From: Auritidibacter sp. Marseille-P8566
Lineage (GTDB): Bacteria > Bacteroidota > Bacteroidia > Flavobacteriales > Flavobacteriaceae
Assembly (NCBI GenBank): GCA_943325595.2
Contig: CALPQA020000010.1
Location: forward strand, 1-15,995
DNA length: 15,995 nt
Direction of reading: 5' to 3'
Shown: in pieces, positions 7,763-14,831 of the stretch
How positions within the stretch are numbered: position 1 is the first letter of the stretch
How the letters are laid out: each line of letters starts with the position of its first letter
Notes under the pieces: model-generated
Told to the model about the DNA's origin: nothing
Seen by the model: only the letters and a program-made list of their open reading frames with translations
Database searches by the model: none
Program-made: the position numbers and the translations under genes

Positions 7763-8662
7763 ATGACAAAAATAGCTATAAAAAATACCCAAAATCCAGC
7801 AATTCTAAAATTTGAATTTCCAGATTTTATTACGCAAAATGAAAGTTTTGAATTCAAAAATATCGATGAAGCCAAAGCCTCTCCACTAGCGCAACAACTC
7901 TTCCACTTGCCTTTTGTAAAAACAGTTTACATTTCTGGAAATTTCGTAGCCATCGAGCGCTATTCAATTGTGGAATGGGAGGATGTTCAAGATGCCGTTG
8001 CCGAACAAATTGAAGAATTTGTGTCAAATGGCGGGATTATCATCACTGTAGATGAAAATAAATCCAAAAAACAACCCATTACGGTTTATGGAGAAACTAC
8101 TCCTAATCCTGCCGCACTAAAATTTGTAGTGAGCAGAATGTTAACAAAAAATGCTGTAGAATTTAAGAATATCGATGCTACAGCAGCTTCCCCATTGGCA
8201 AAAGAATTGTTCAATTTTTCATACGTGAAAGAAGTTTTTATTGACGAAAATTACATTTCTGTAACCAAATATGAAGTGAACGATTGGAGCGAAATTACCT
8301 TAGAATTGCGTTCGTTCATCAAGCAATATATTGAAAATGGAGGAACGGTTTTGGATGAAACCCTATTAGTTACCGATTCAAAACAAGAGAAACAGCAAAT
8401 TAAAAACTTCGATAGTTTAGACACTACTTCGCAACAAATCATCAATATTTTGGAAGAATATGTAAAACCTGCCGTCGCTGCCGATGGTGGAAACACCCTA
8501 TTCGATTCCTATGATGAAAAAGAGAAACGGGTAAAAGTAATCCTTCAAGGCGCTTGTAATGGTTGCCCTTCATCAACTTTCACTCTAAAAAGCGGTATCG
8601 AAAACATGCTAAAAGACATGCTAAAAGACGAAGATATAAAAGTAGAAGCTGTAAACGCCTAA
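7763..8662 (+). CDS. Nfu-type iron-sulfur cluster carrier with duplicated N-terminal domain
   Basis: This cytosolic Fe-S cluster scaffold/carrier of 299 residues should pass [4Fe-4S] clusters to target enzymes. The C-terminal NifU domain (about 218-299) contains the cluster-binding pair Cys265 and Cys268 in GACNGCPSS. Before it stand two copies of the Nfu N-terminal domain, at about 8-91 and 111-194. They share NPAxLKF, FKNID, ASPLA, LF...VK.V and NGG at a spacing of about 103 residues. Eukaryotic NFU1 has a single such domain, so this architecture is longer. The ATG at 7763 follows a purine-rich stretch, and no earlier in-frame start fits. It stands alone, followed by its own terminator. Function is secure in general terms; specific clients are unknown. 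Confidence 0.93.
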   Translation: MTKIAIKNTQNPAILKFEFPDFITQNESFEFKNIDEAKASPLAQQLFHLPFVKTVYISGNFVAIERYSIVEWEDVQDAVAEQIEEFVSNGGIIITVDENKSKKQPITVYGETTPNPAALKFVVSRMLTKNAVEFKNIDATAASPLAKELFNFSYVKEVFIDENYISVTKYEVNDWSEITLELRSFIKQYIENGGTVLDETLLVTDSKQEKQQIKNFDSLDTTSQQIINILEEYVKPAVAADGGNTLFDSYDEKEKRVKVILQGACNGCPSSTFTLKSGIENMLKDMLKDEDIKVEAVNA

Positions 8663-8680
8663 CTTTATCATTAACAAATT

Positions 8681-8704
8681 AGCGTTTTTCGGAACGCTTT
8701 TTTA
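8681..8704 (+). terminator. Rho-independent terminator of nfu
   Basis: AGCGTT (8681-8686) and AACGCT (8693-8698) form a 6 bp stem with a TTTCGG loop, followed by a T-run to 8703. It starts 19 bases after the nfu stop. Confidence 0.75.
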
Positions 8705-8708
8705 TTTT

Positions 8709-8778
8709 AGGAGCTATTTCCAGCTATTCGTTGCAATCCACGCCCAAAAGCGTGGGATTTTCACTTTTATCTGGGCTA
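8709..8778. repeat. Palindromic intergenic repeat, probably a dispersed flavobacterial element
   Basis: Between the nfu terminator and the next gene lies a stretch that begins AGGAGCTATTTCCAGCTATT and ends ATCTGGGCTA. Its centre is a hairpin: AATCC-ACGC (8735-8743) pairs with GCGTGGGATT (8750-8759) through 9 bp with one bulged G. It contains the short direct repeat AGCTATT (8712-8718 and 8722-8728). The outer blocks resemble dispersed palindromic intergenic repeats that I recall from Flavobacterium genomes, with variable centres. Only one copy is in this window, so repeat status rests on memory and not on the sequence itself. It ends about 11 bases before the next start codon. Confidence 0.5.
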
Positions 8779-8789
8779 AAAAACATTCC

Positions 8790-10808
8790 ATGAACGAACT
8801 ACATTCCGAGACCAGTCCCTATCTTTTGCAACACGCAAACAATCCTGTGCATTGGAAAGCATGGAATGCAACCTCATTGGCAACAGCCAAAGAACGCAAC
8901 AAACTAATCATTGTTAGCATTGGGTATTCGGCTTGTCATTGGTGTCATGTTATGGAACATGAAAGTTTTGAAAATGAAGAAGTAGCACAAACCATGAACC
9001 AGCATTTCATCAACATTAAAGTGGATCGAGAAGAACGCCCCGATGTTGATGCGGTTTATATGAAAGCCGTTCAAATAATGACAGGAAGAGGCGGTTGGCC
9101 TTTAAATATTGTAGCACTTCCTGATGGAAGACCCATTTGGGGAGGAACTTATTTCCGAAAAGACGAATGGGTTTCAACATTGGAACAGTTACAAACAATA
9201 TTCCAGTCGCAACCCGAAAAAATGATTGCTTACGCAGAAAAATTACATCTTGGCATTGAAAGCTTGGGGATTTCAAATGTTGGAATTTCTTCAGAGACTT
9301 TAAGCCAAAATTCAATTGAGTCGCTTATCGAAAAGTGGATTAAAAGTTTCGATCTAGAATTTGGCGGAATGGCACGCGCACCAAAATTCATGATGCCCAA
9401 TAATTACCAATTTCTATTGCGATACGGGCATCAAAAACAAAATAAAGAAGTATTGGATTTCGTAAATCTCACTTTGACAAAAATGGCTTTTGGCGGACTT
9501 TTCGACACCGTTGATGGTGGATTTTCCCGCTATTCAGTGGATATGAAATGGCATGTTCCCCACTTCGAAAAAATGCTTTATGACAACGGCCAATTGATTT
9601 CATTATATGCTGATGCCTACAAACTAACAAAAAATCCTTTGTACAAGGAAGTTATCCAAAAAACATTGACGTTTGTTTCTAGAGAATTAACCAATGCTGA
9701 AAATGGGTTTTTCTGTGCCTTAGATGCCGATAGTTTAAATGAAAAGCAACATTTAGAGGAGGGAGCTTTTTATGTTTGGAAAAAAGAAGCTTTACAAAAT
9801 ATACTAAAAGAAGATTTTGAATTATTCTCTCAGGTTTTCAACATTAATGAATTTGGTTATTGGGAAGAAGGTAATTATGTATTAATTCAAAATCAAGAAT
9901 TAGAAGTTATTGCAACCCAAAATAAAATTACCCTTCCCGAATTACAATCCAAGAAAAAAACTTGGGAACAATTGCTTTTCATTGAACGTGAAAAAAGAAG
10001 TAAACCAAGACTCGATGATAAAACATTAACTTCGTGGAATGCTCTAATGCTAAAAGGCTTTGTTGATGCCTATAAAGCTTTGGGCGATAATGATTATTTA
10101 GAAATCGCCATTAAAAACGCCAATTTCATCATCGAAAAACAATGGGCAGCAGATGGTAATTTATTCCATAATTACAAAAATGGGAAAAGTACCATAAATG
10201 GTTATCTTGAAGATTATTGCTTTGTAATTGAAGCATTTATTGCACTTTATGAAGTGACGTTGGATGATAAATGGTTACAAAATGCGAAACAATTAACCGA
10301 TTATTGTTTTGATTCTTTTTATGATGAAATAGCGACCTTTTTTGCTTTTACCTCCAAAACAGACACTCCTCTTATTGCCACTCATTTCGAGACTGAAGAC
10401 AATGTAATCCCTGCTTCTAATTCAGTGATGGCAAACAATTTATTCAAGTTGAGTATTTATTTTCACAATACCTACTATGACAGTATTTGTCAAAAAATGC
10501 TTCAACAAATCATACCAAATATCGATTATCCGTCGGGCTTTTCTAATTGGTTGAGCGTGTTTATGAATTACTCCGATCAAAACAAAGAATTAGGAATTTG
10601 TGGGGAAAATGCTTCAGAATACATATCAAAAATAAATCAAAAATACCTTCCAAATCTTGTTGTTGCAGCTACAAAGGAACCTACTTCTCTACCCTTTTTA
10701 AAAGATCGATTTATTGAAAATCAAACATTATTTTATGTTTGTCAAAAACAAACATGTTTGTTACCAACAACAAATTTTGAAGAAGTTTTAAATAATTTAG
10801 TTGTTTAA
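8790..10808 (+). CDS. DUF255/YyaL-type thioredoxin domain-containing protein
   Basis: The protein has 672 residues, typical for the YyaL/SPATA20 family. The N-terminal thioredoxin-like domain (about 1-165) opens with the family signature SPYLLQHANNPVHW (9-22). It carries a CHWC redox-type motif (Cys49, Cys52), the VDREERPDVD segment, and GGWPLN with the likely cis-Pro. The remaining roughly 500 residues look like an alpha/alpha-barrel related to sugar epimerases and glycosidases, including the conserved PKFMMP and HFEKMLYDNGQ segments. No signal peptide is seen, so it is probably cytosolic. The biochemical role of the family is not established. The ATG at 8790 directly precedes the conserved N-terminus. 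The 5' leader, if any, consists of the palindromic repeat and possibly the nfu terminator. Confidence 0.9.
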   Translation: MNELHSETSPYLLQHANNPVHWKAWNATSLATAKERNKLIIVSIGYSACHWCHVMEHESFENEEVAQTMNQHFINIKVDREERPDVDAVYMKAVQIMTGRGGWPLNIVALPDGRPIWGGTYFRKDEWVSTLEQLQTIFQSQPEKMIAYAEKLHLGIESLGISNVGISSETLSQNSIESLIEKWIKSFDLEFGGMARAPKFMMPNNYQFLLRYGHQKQNKEVLDFVNLTLTKMAFGGLFDTVDGGFSRYSVDMKWHVPHFEKMLYDNGQLISLYADAYKLTKNPLYKEVIQKTLTFVSRELTNAENGFFCALDADSLNEKQHLEEGAFYVWKKEALQNILKEDFELFSQVFNINEFGYWEEGNYVLIQNQELEVIATQNKITLPELQSKKKTWEQLLFIEREKRSKPRLDDKTLTSWNALMLKGFVDAYKALGDNDYLEIAIKNANFIIEKQWAADGNLFHNYKNGKSTINGYLEDYCFVIEAFIALYEVTLDDKWLQNAKQLTDYCFDSFYDEIATFFAFTSKTDTPLIATHFETEDNVIPASNSVMANNLFKLSIYFHNTYYDSICQKMLQQIIPNIDYPSGFSNWLSVFMNYSDQNKELGICGENASEYISKINQKYLPNLVVAATKEPTSLPFLKDRFIENQTLFYVCQKQTCLLPTTNFEEVLNNLVV

Positions 10809-11117
10809 TTACACCCAAAATTTCCAATTATCCCGAATCACATATGTGAATTAGGCGCTTCTTTTTTTGCGAAATCTAAACAAATCTTCATTCATGAAAC
10901 AAAAGTAATAATTCTCATTCTTTTGCTGTTTCATGTATTTAGTAACATCAAAAAAAGGGTGTCGAAACTAAATAGTTTTATTTTTTAAATTCAATTAAAT
11001 ACTCAAAAACAGTACTTTATCGAAAATAACTACTGATAATGGATAAAACAATCAATATGCAAGTTTTGTAAATACTTTCGTTCATATAAGTTTTATCAAC
11101 CTTTAACTATCAATAGA
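10809..11117. other. Intergenic region upstream of the adhesin gene
   Basis: These 309 bases contain a perfect 12-base palindrome TCACATATGTGA (10838-10849), a hairpin at 10893-10935 (separate entry) and a -7-like TACTTTCG (11073-11080, one mismatch to TAnnTTTG) 37 bases before the adhesin ATG. No -33 element matches it. A small AT-only stem AAACT/AGTTT (10966-10979), followed by a T-rich run, is too weak to call a terminator. I see no small gene. Confidence 0.5.
10893..10935. other. Imperfect inverted repeat / hairpin
   Basis: CATGAAACAAAAG (10893-10905) pairs with CTTTTG and TTTCATG (10920-10925 and 10929-10935), giving 13 bp interrupted by a 3-base bulge, with a 14-base loop. No T-run follows on either strand, so it is not an obvious terminator. 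Confidence 0.5.
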
Positions 11118-14100
11118 ATGAAAAAAATTATTTGCCGAATGTCCCAATTGTTAAAAACAAATTGGAGTCTAAATAAAACATTTGCAACTCAAATAAAAAT
11201 TGGATTTTTGAATAACAGTCCAACTAGCATTTCAATTGAAAAACGAAAATTAATATTGATTTCTTCTAAAAATAGTAGAATCACACTTCTGTTTATAGCA
11301 GTATTATGCACTGCATTTACATTTGGTCAAACAACACTTATTTCACGCAAAACAGGAAATTGGAATACAAACGATACTTGGTTATCAAATACAATTACAA
11401 TAGGAACAATTACAACAACAACATCATCAGTAACTGTAACTGGCATTGGCACAAATTTTACAGGGCAATTATCAGTTGGCGCTGCGCTTTACAAAACAAA
11501 TGGTACCTTAATAGGCACAGTTTCTTCAATTACAAGCAATACTTCCTTGATATTAACTGGAAATGCGGCCAATGCAAATACAGGAATTAACTTTCGTTTT
11601 GGAAAAACCCCAGGTGCTTTAGATGATGTAATTTTATCTAACAATGGTTTTGATATTACCATTCCAACTGGAATAGCAGCAACATGCGCAACTTTAGAAA
11701 TCGGAGTAAGCGGGACTAATAGCTCCGAGTTTTTGTCATTTACTGACAGTACTTCTTCCCTTTCTGTGAGTGGAAACGCAACAATTTTTGGTCCAACTAC
11801 AGCAAATACAAGAGAAATTAAGTTAAATACTGGCACTATGAATGTAGGGGGCAACCTTTCTCTGGGAACAGGACAAACAGGGTCGCAAAGCAATAGAGTT
11901 ACACTACTTACCATTTCATCGGGAACGGTAACCGTAGTTGGTAATTTAACATTTAATAATGTTAATGGGAGCGATCCTTTACAAACACAAATCAATATGA
12001 CAGGTGGATCTGGTACTTTTAATTTAGGGGGAGCATTTACAATAAATAATAATTCAGGCACACTTTTACCTGGTACTTCGAGCACATTTAATTTTAATGG
12101 CTCGGTTTCACAGACAGTCCCAATTGGAGTTAGTAATGTTGACTATAACAACTTAAATATAAACAATACGCATTTAAGTGGCGCAACCATTTCGGCTATC
12201 ATTTCAGCTACAAATGTAACTGGAAATATAAACATTCAAACAGGAACTTTAAATAATGGTGGATTCGTTATTGCGGGAAATGCAACCAAAGCAATTTCCG
12301 TTTCTAACGGAGCTGTATTAAATTTGAGTGGCACTTCGACATTTCCATCAGGTTTTGGAACTACAACTTTAGGTGCTTCAAGTACTATAAATTATAATGG
12401 AACTACTCAGGCAGTACCCATTAAAAGTTATGGAAATCTTACATTGAGTACTTCTGGAAACAAAACTTTTGCTGGAGCCATTACAATCGCTGGAAATTTA
12501 ACCTTGAGTGGAACAGCGGTAGCGCTATTGCTTAACGGTTCCTCTTCTTCGGCAGTAACATTGTCATTTAGTGGTACCTATCAAACTTCTGGCTCTTGGG
12601 GAGGAACCAATTCATCTGCAACAAATAAAACCGCAACTAGATTTGGTGCTACAACAACTGGAATATTAAATAGCAGTAATTCATGTACTACAGCCACTAT
12701 TGCAGGTGGAGGAACAACTGTTTGCCCAGAAGCAACAACTACCTTAACTTTAAGCGGAAATACAGGTGCAATTCAGTGGCAATCCTCATCAGATAATAGT
12801 ACTTTTTCAAATGTTATTGGTGAAGTAAGCTCAACTTATATTGTCGCTAATTTAATTGCAACTACTTATTTCAGAACAACTACAACCAATGGAGTTTGTT
12901 CAGCAGCGAACAGTCCTAGTGTAACTATAACTGTTAGAAATACCACTTTTAACGGAACAACTTGGAATAACGGGACACCAGATGCAAATTCAACAATTTC
13001 CTATAATTTTTCTGGTAATTATACTTTAAATAGCGATATTTCTGCTTGCAGTTGTACTGTTTCGAATGGAAATCTGACCATTGCATCTGGAAATACAATG
13101 ACATTACTCGACAAATTAACCGTTTCTAGCGGATCGGTAACTTTTGAAAATAATGCTAGTTTAATTCAAACAAATTCAGTGAGCAATTCAGGATCTATAA
13201 CTGTAAAAAGAAACTCAGGACTTCAAGTTCGCTTAGATCACACTTTATGGTCAGCTCCTGTTGCAAATGTAAATTTATTTGGGTTTTCACCATTAACATT
13301 AACCAACCGGTTTTTTACGTACGACACCGCTTCAAATACTTTTGTCAATTCGGGCTTATCTGGTTCATCAACATTTACAGTAGGAAAGGGATTTGCGGTT
13401 CGAGCTCCCAATACTTTTACTACCACTCCACAAACTTGGGAAGGTACCTTTAGCGGTATCCCAAATAATGGTACTATTCCCTTTGCCATAGAAACCACTG
13501 GAACGGGTTACAATTTAGTAGGAAATCCATATCCCTCTCCTATTGATGCAACCCGTTTTATAAGTGGGAATTCTAACATCAGCGGTTCATTATATTTTTA
13601 TGCGCATACACTAACGATTGGCACTAACGGATTATTCCCATCTGGAACTAATTATGCCGTTTGGAATGGTTCAGGTTCAACAGCTGCAACATCAGGTACA
13701 TCAGGTATTCCTTCTATACTCCCAAACGGCACTATTCAAGTAGGACAAGGGTTTGTTGTAAAAGCGACAGGTTCAGGAAATGTCAATTTCACCAATTCAA
13801 TGCGAATTGCAAATACAAATAATCAGTTTTTTAGAAATGCAACAACTATAGAACGGCATCGCTTATGGTTGAATCTTTCAAATGATTCTGGAACCAACTT
13901 CAATCAAATTTTAGTTGGTTATATTGAAGGGGCGACTATGGGATTTGATTCAAATTTTGATGGTTTGGCTTTTGGAAATTCAGGAAGTTATTTGTCTTCT
14001 AAAATTGATGGTGCAGATTATACAATTCAAGGTCGCGCTTTAGCATTTTCAGAAAACGACGTTGTTCAACTTGGATTTACTGCAGAAAACGCAGGGAATT

Positions 14101-14525
14101 ATACCATCACTTTGGCAGCAATGGACGGACTATTTTTAGGAAATCAAGCCATTTACATCCTTGATACTTTTGATAATTCAATACATGAATTGAAAACTTC
14201 AGCCTATACTTTTTATTCCGAAGTGGGAACTTTCAATAGTCGATTTCAATTGGTTTATATAACAACTCTAGCTATAACAACAGAAACTTTCAATTCGAAT
14301 TCAGTAATTGCGTATAAGAAAGATGGTGTTTTTAATGTTTATTCAGAAAAAAATGCAATTAAAGAAGTTTTGGGATTTGATAATCTTGGCCGCTTCATTT
14401 ACAAACAAACTGATATAAATTCCAAAACCGCTTTTCTAAGTAGTTTACCTAAAACAAATGGAATTGTTTTTTTGAAAGTCATTTCTCAAGAAAACAAAAC
14501 TGTTATACTAAAAATAAATAATTAA
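11118..14525 (+). CDS. Large secreted adhesin-like protein with T9SS C-terminal sorting domain
   Basis: This is a 1135-residue Thr/Ser/Asn/Gly-rich, Cys-poor secreted protein. A hydrophobic segment at 55-69 ends in FTFG followed by Gln71, so the leader is about 70 residues, with a basic N-extension. The next part opens with a GNWNTNDTW motif and runs to about 520 as short beta-strand repeats of the type GNLTLSG. It includes a duplicated block about 100 residues apart (SSTFNFNG...VPI near 321, SSTINYNG...VPI near 421). An Ig-like domain lies at about 523-605, starting TTVCPE and containing IQWQSS. Residues 620-1050 match a region common in flavobacterial surface proteins (LVGNPYPSPIDA, GQGFVVKA, HRLWLNLSN, VGYIEGATMGFD). 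The last 80 residues look like a ChiA-like (type C) T9SS sorting domain. The ligand is unknown. A small exported protein follows 19 bases later. Confidence 0.85.
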   Translation: MKKIICRMSQLLKTNWSLNKTFATQIKIGFLNNSPTSISIEKRKLILISSKNSRITLLFIAVLCTAFTFGQTTLISRKTGNWNTNDTWLSNTITIGTITTTTSSVTVTGIGTNFTGQLSVGAALYKTNGTLIGTVSSITSNTSLILTGNAANANTGINFRFGKTPGALDDVILSNNGFDITIPTGIAATCATLEIGVSGTNSSEFLSFTDSTSSLSVSGNATIFGPTTANTREIKLNTGTMNVGGNLSLGTGQTGSQSNRVTLLTISSGTVTVVGNLTFNNVNGSDPLQTQINMTGGSGTFNLGGAFTINNNSGTLLPGTSSTFNFNGSVSQTVPIGVSNVDYNNLNINNTHLSGATISAIISATNVTGNINIQTGTLNNGGFVIAGNATKAISVSNGAVLNLSGTSTFPSGFGTTTLGASSTINYNGTTQAVPIKSYGNLTLSTSGNKTFAGAITIAGNLTLSGTAVALLLNGSSSSAVTLSFSGTYQTSGSWGGTNSSATNKTATRFGATTTGILNSSNSCTTATIAGGGTTVCPEATTTLTLSGNTGAIQWQSSSDNSTFSNVIGEVSSTYIVANLIATTYFRTTTTNGVCSAANSPSVTITVRNTTFNGTTWNNGTPDANSTISYNFSGNYTLNSDISACSCTVSNGNLTIASGNTMTLLDKLTVSSGSVTFENNASLIQTNSVSNSGSITVKRNSGLQVRLDHTLWSAPVANVNLFGFSPLTLTNRFFTYDTASNTFVNSGLSGSSTFTVGKGFAVRAPNTFTTTPQTWEGTFSGIPNNGTIPFAIETTGTGYNLVGNPYPSPIDATRFISGNSNISGSLYFYAHTLTIGTNGLFPSGTNYAVWNGSGSTAATSGTSGIPSILPNGTIQVGQGFVVKATGSGNVNFTNSMRIANTNNQFFRNATTIERHRLWLNLSNDSGTNFNQILVGYIEGATMGFDSNFDGLAFGNSGSYLSSKIDGADYTIQGRALAFSENDVVQLGFTAENAGNYTITLAAMDGLFLGNQAIYILDTFDNSIHELKTSAYTFYSEVGTFNSRFQLVYITTLAITTETFNSNSVIAYKKDGVFNVYSEKNAIKEVLGFDNLGRFIYKQTDINSKTAFLSSLPKTNGIVFLKVISQENKTVILKINN

Positions 14526-14544
14526 TAATTCTAAAATAGCACAA

Positions 14545-14751
14545 ATGAAAAAATTCAAATATTTTAAATTAACTCTTGTATTAATTTTATTTTTCCACTT
14601 GATAACATTTGCTCAAAACCCTGGTGATTTCGGTGGAGTTACAGAAACAAATCCAACAGACGCACCAATAAACAAACAATTGTGGGTATTAATTGCAATT
14701 GGAGTTGGATATGCATTTCATAAAGCCAAAAACAGTTTACACGAAAAATAA
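14545..14751 (+). CDS. Small exported protein with CTERM-like tail (PID-CTERM-like)
   Basis: This 68-residue protein has an N-terminal signal peptide ending in ITFA with Gln24 next. A short Gly/Pro/Thr/Asp spacer (NPGDFGGVTETNPTDAP) follows, then a hydrophobic segment (about 46-58) and a basic tail (HKAKNSLHEK). The layout of signal peptide, tiny spacer, a Pro-Ile-x motif, a transmembrane segment and a positive tail resembles the PID-CTERM putative sorting signals of flavobacterial small proteins. Here the motif reads PIN (41-43) in place of PID. It lies 19 bases after the adhesin gene on the same strand and before a strong terminator, so the two are probably co-transcribed. It is a real gene by context and composition, but its function is unknown. 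A simple bitopic membrane protein is the main alternative. Confidence 0.75.
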   Translation: MKKFKYFKLTLVLILFFHLITFAQNPGDFGGVTETNPTDAPINKQLWVLIAIGVGYAFHKAKNSLHEK

Positions 14752-14788
14752 AAAGGTTGCCTCAAATACTTATGAGGCAACCTTTTTT
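14750..14788. terminator. Strong bidirectional terminator between convergent genes
   Basis: GGTTGCCTCA (14755-14764) and TGAGGCAACC (14773-14782) form a perfect 10 bp stem with an 8-base loop, flanked by five A on the left and six T on the right. It can end transcription from the adhesin side (+) and from the acyl-CoA dehydrogenase side (-). Confidence 0.93.
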
Positions 14789-14831
14789 ATAAGAGACAGC
14801 TTTTCATAACCGAAAAACCATGTTTTTTGAA

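Noticed and set aside
8653..8687. Alternative stem AAACGC/GCGTTT that competes with the nfu terminator, suggesting attenuation
   Set aside because: The stem is only 6 bp with a 23-base loop and one arm inside the coding end; chance pairing is likely.
9016..9315. 99-codon minus-strand frame inside the DUF255 gene
   Set aside because: It is fully contained in a well-conserved gene on the other strand and has no recognisable motif.
10838..10849. Perfect palindrome TCACATATGTGA as a CRP/FNR-type operator
   Set aside because: The half-sites are in the opposite order to the TGTGA-N6-TCACA consensus, and the position is nearly 270 bases from the adhesin start; kept only as a palindrome note.
10965..10986. 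AT-only stem followed by T-rich sequence as terminator of the DUF255 gene
   Set aside because: The stem has 5 bp with only one GC pair, too weak to call; no convincing terminator was found for this gene.
11489..12085. 198-codon open frame on the minus strand, antisense to the adhesin
   Set aside because: It mirrors the repetitive Thr/Ser-rich coding sequence of the adhesin, shows no recognisable domain and lies fully inside a convincing gene.
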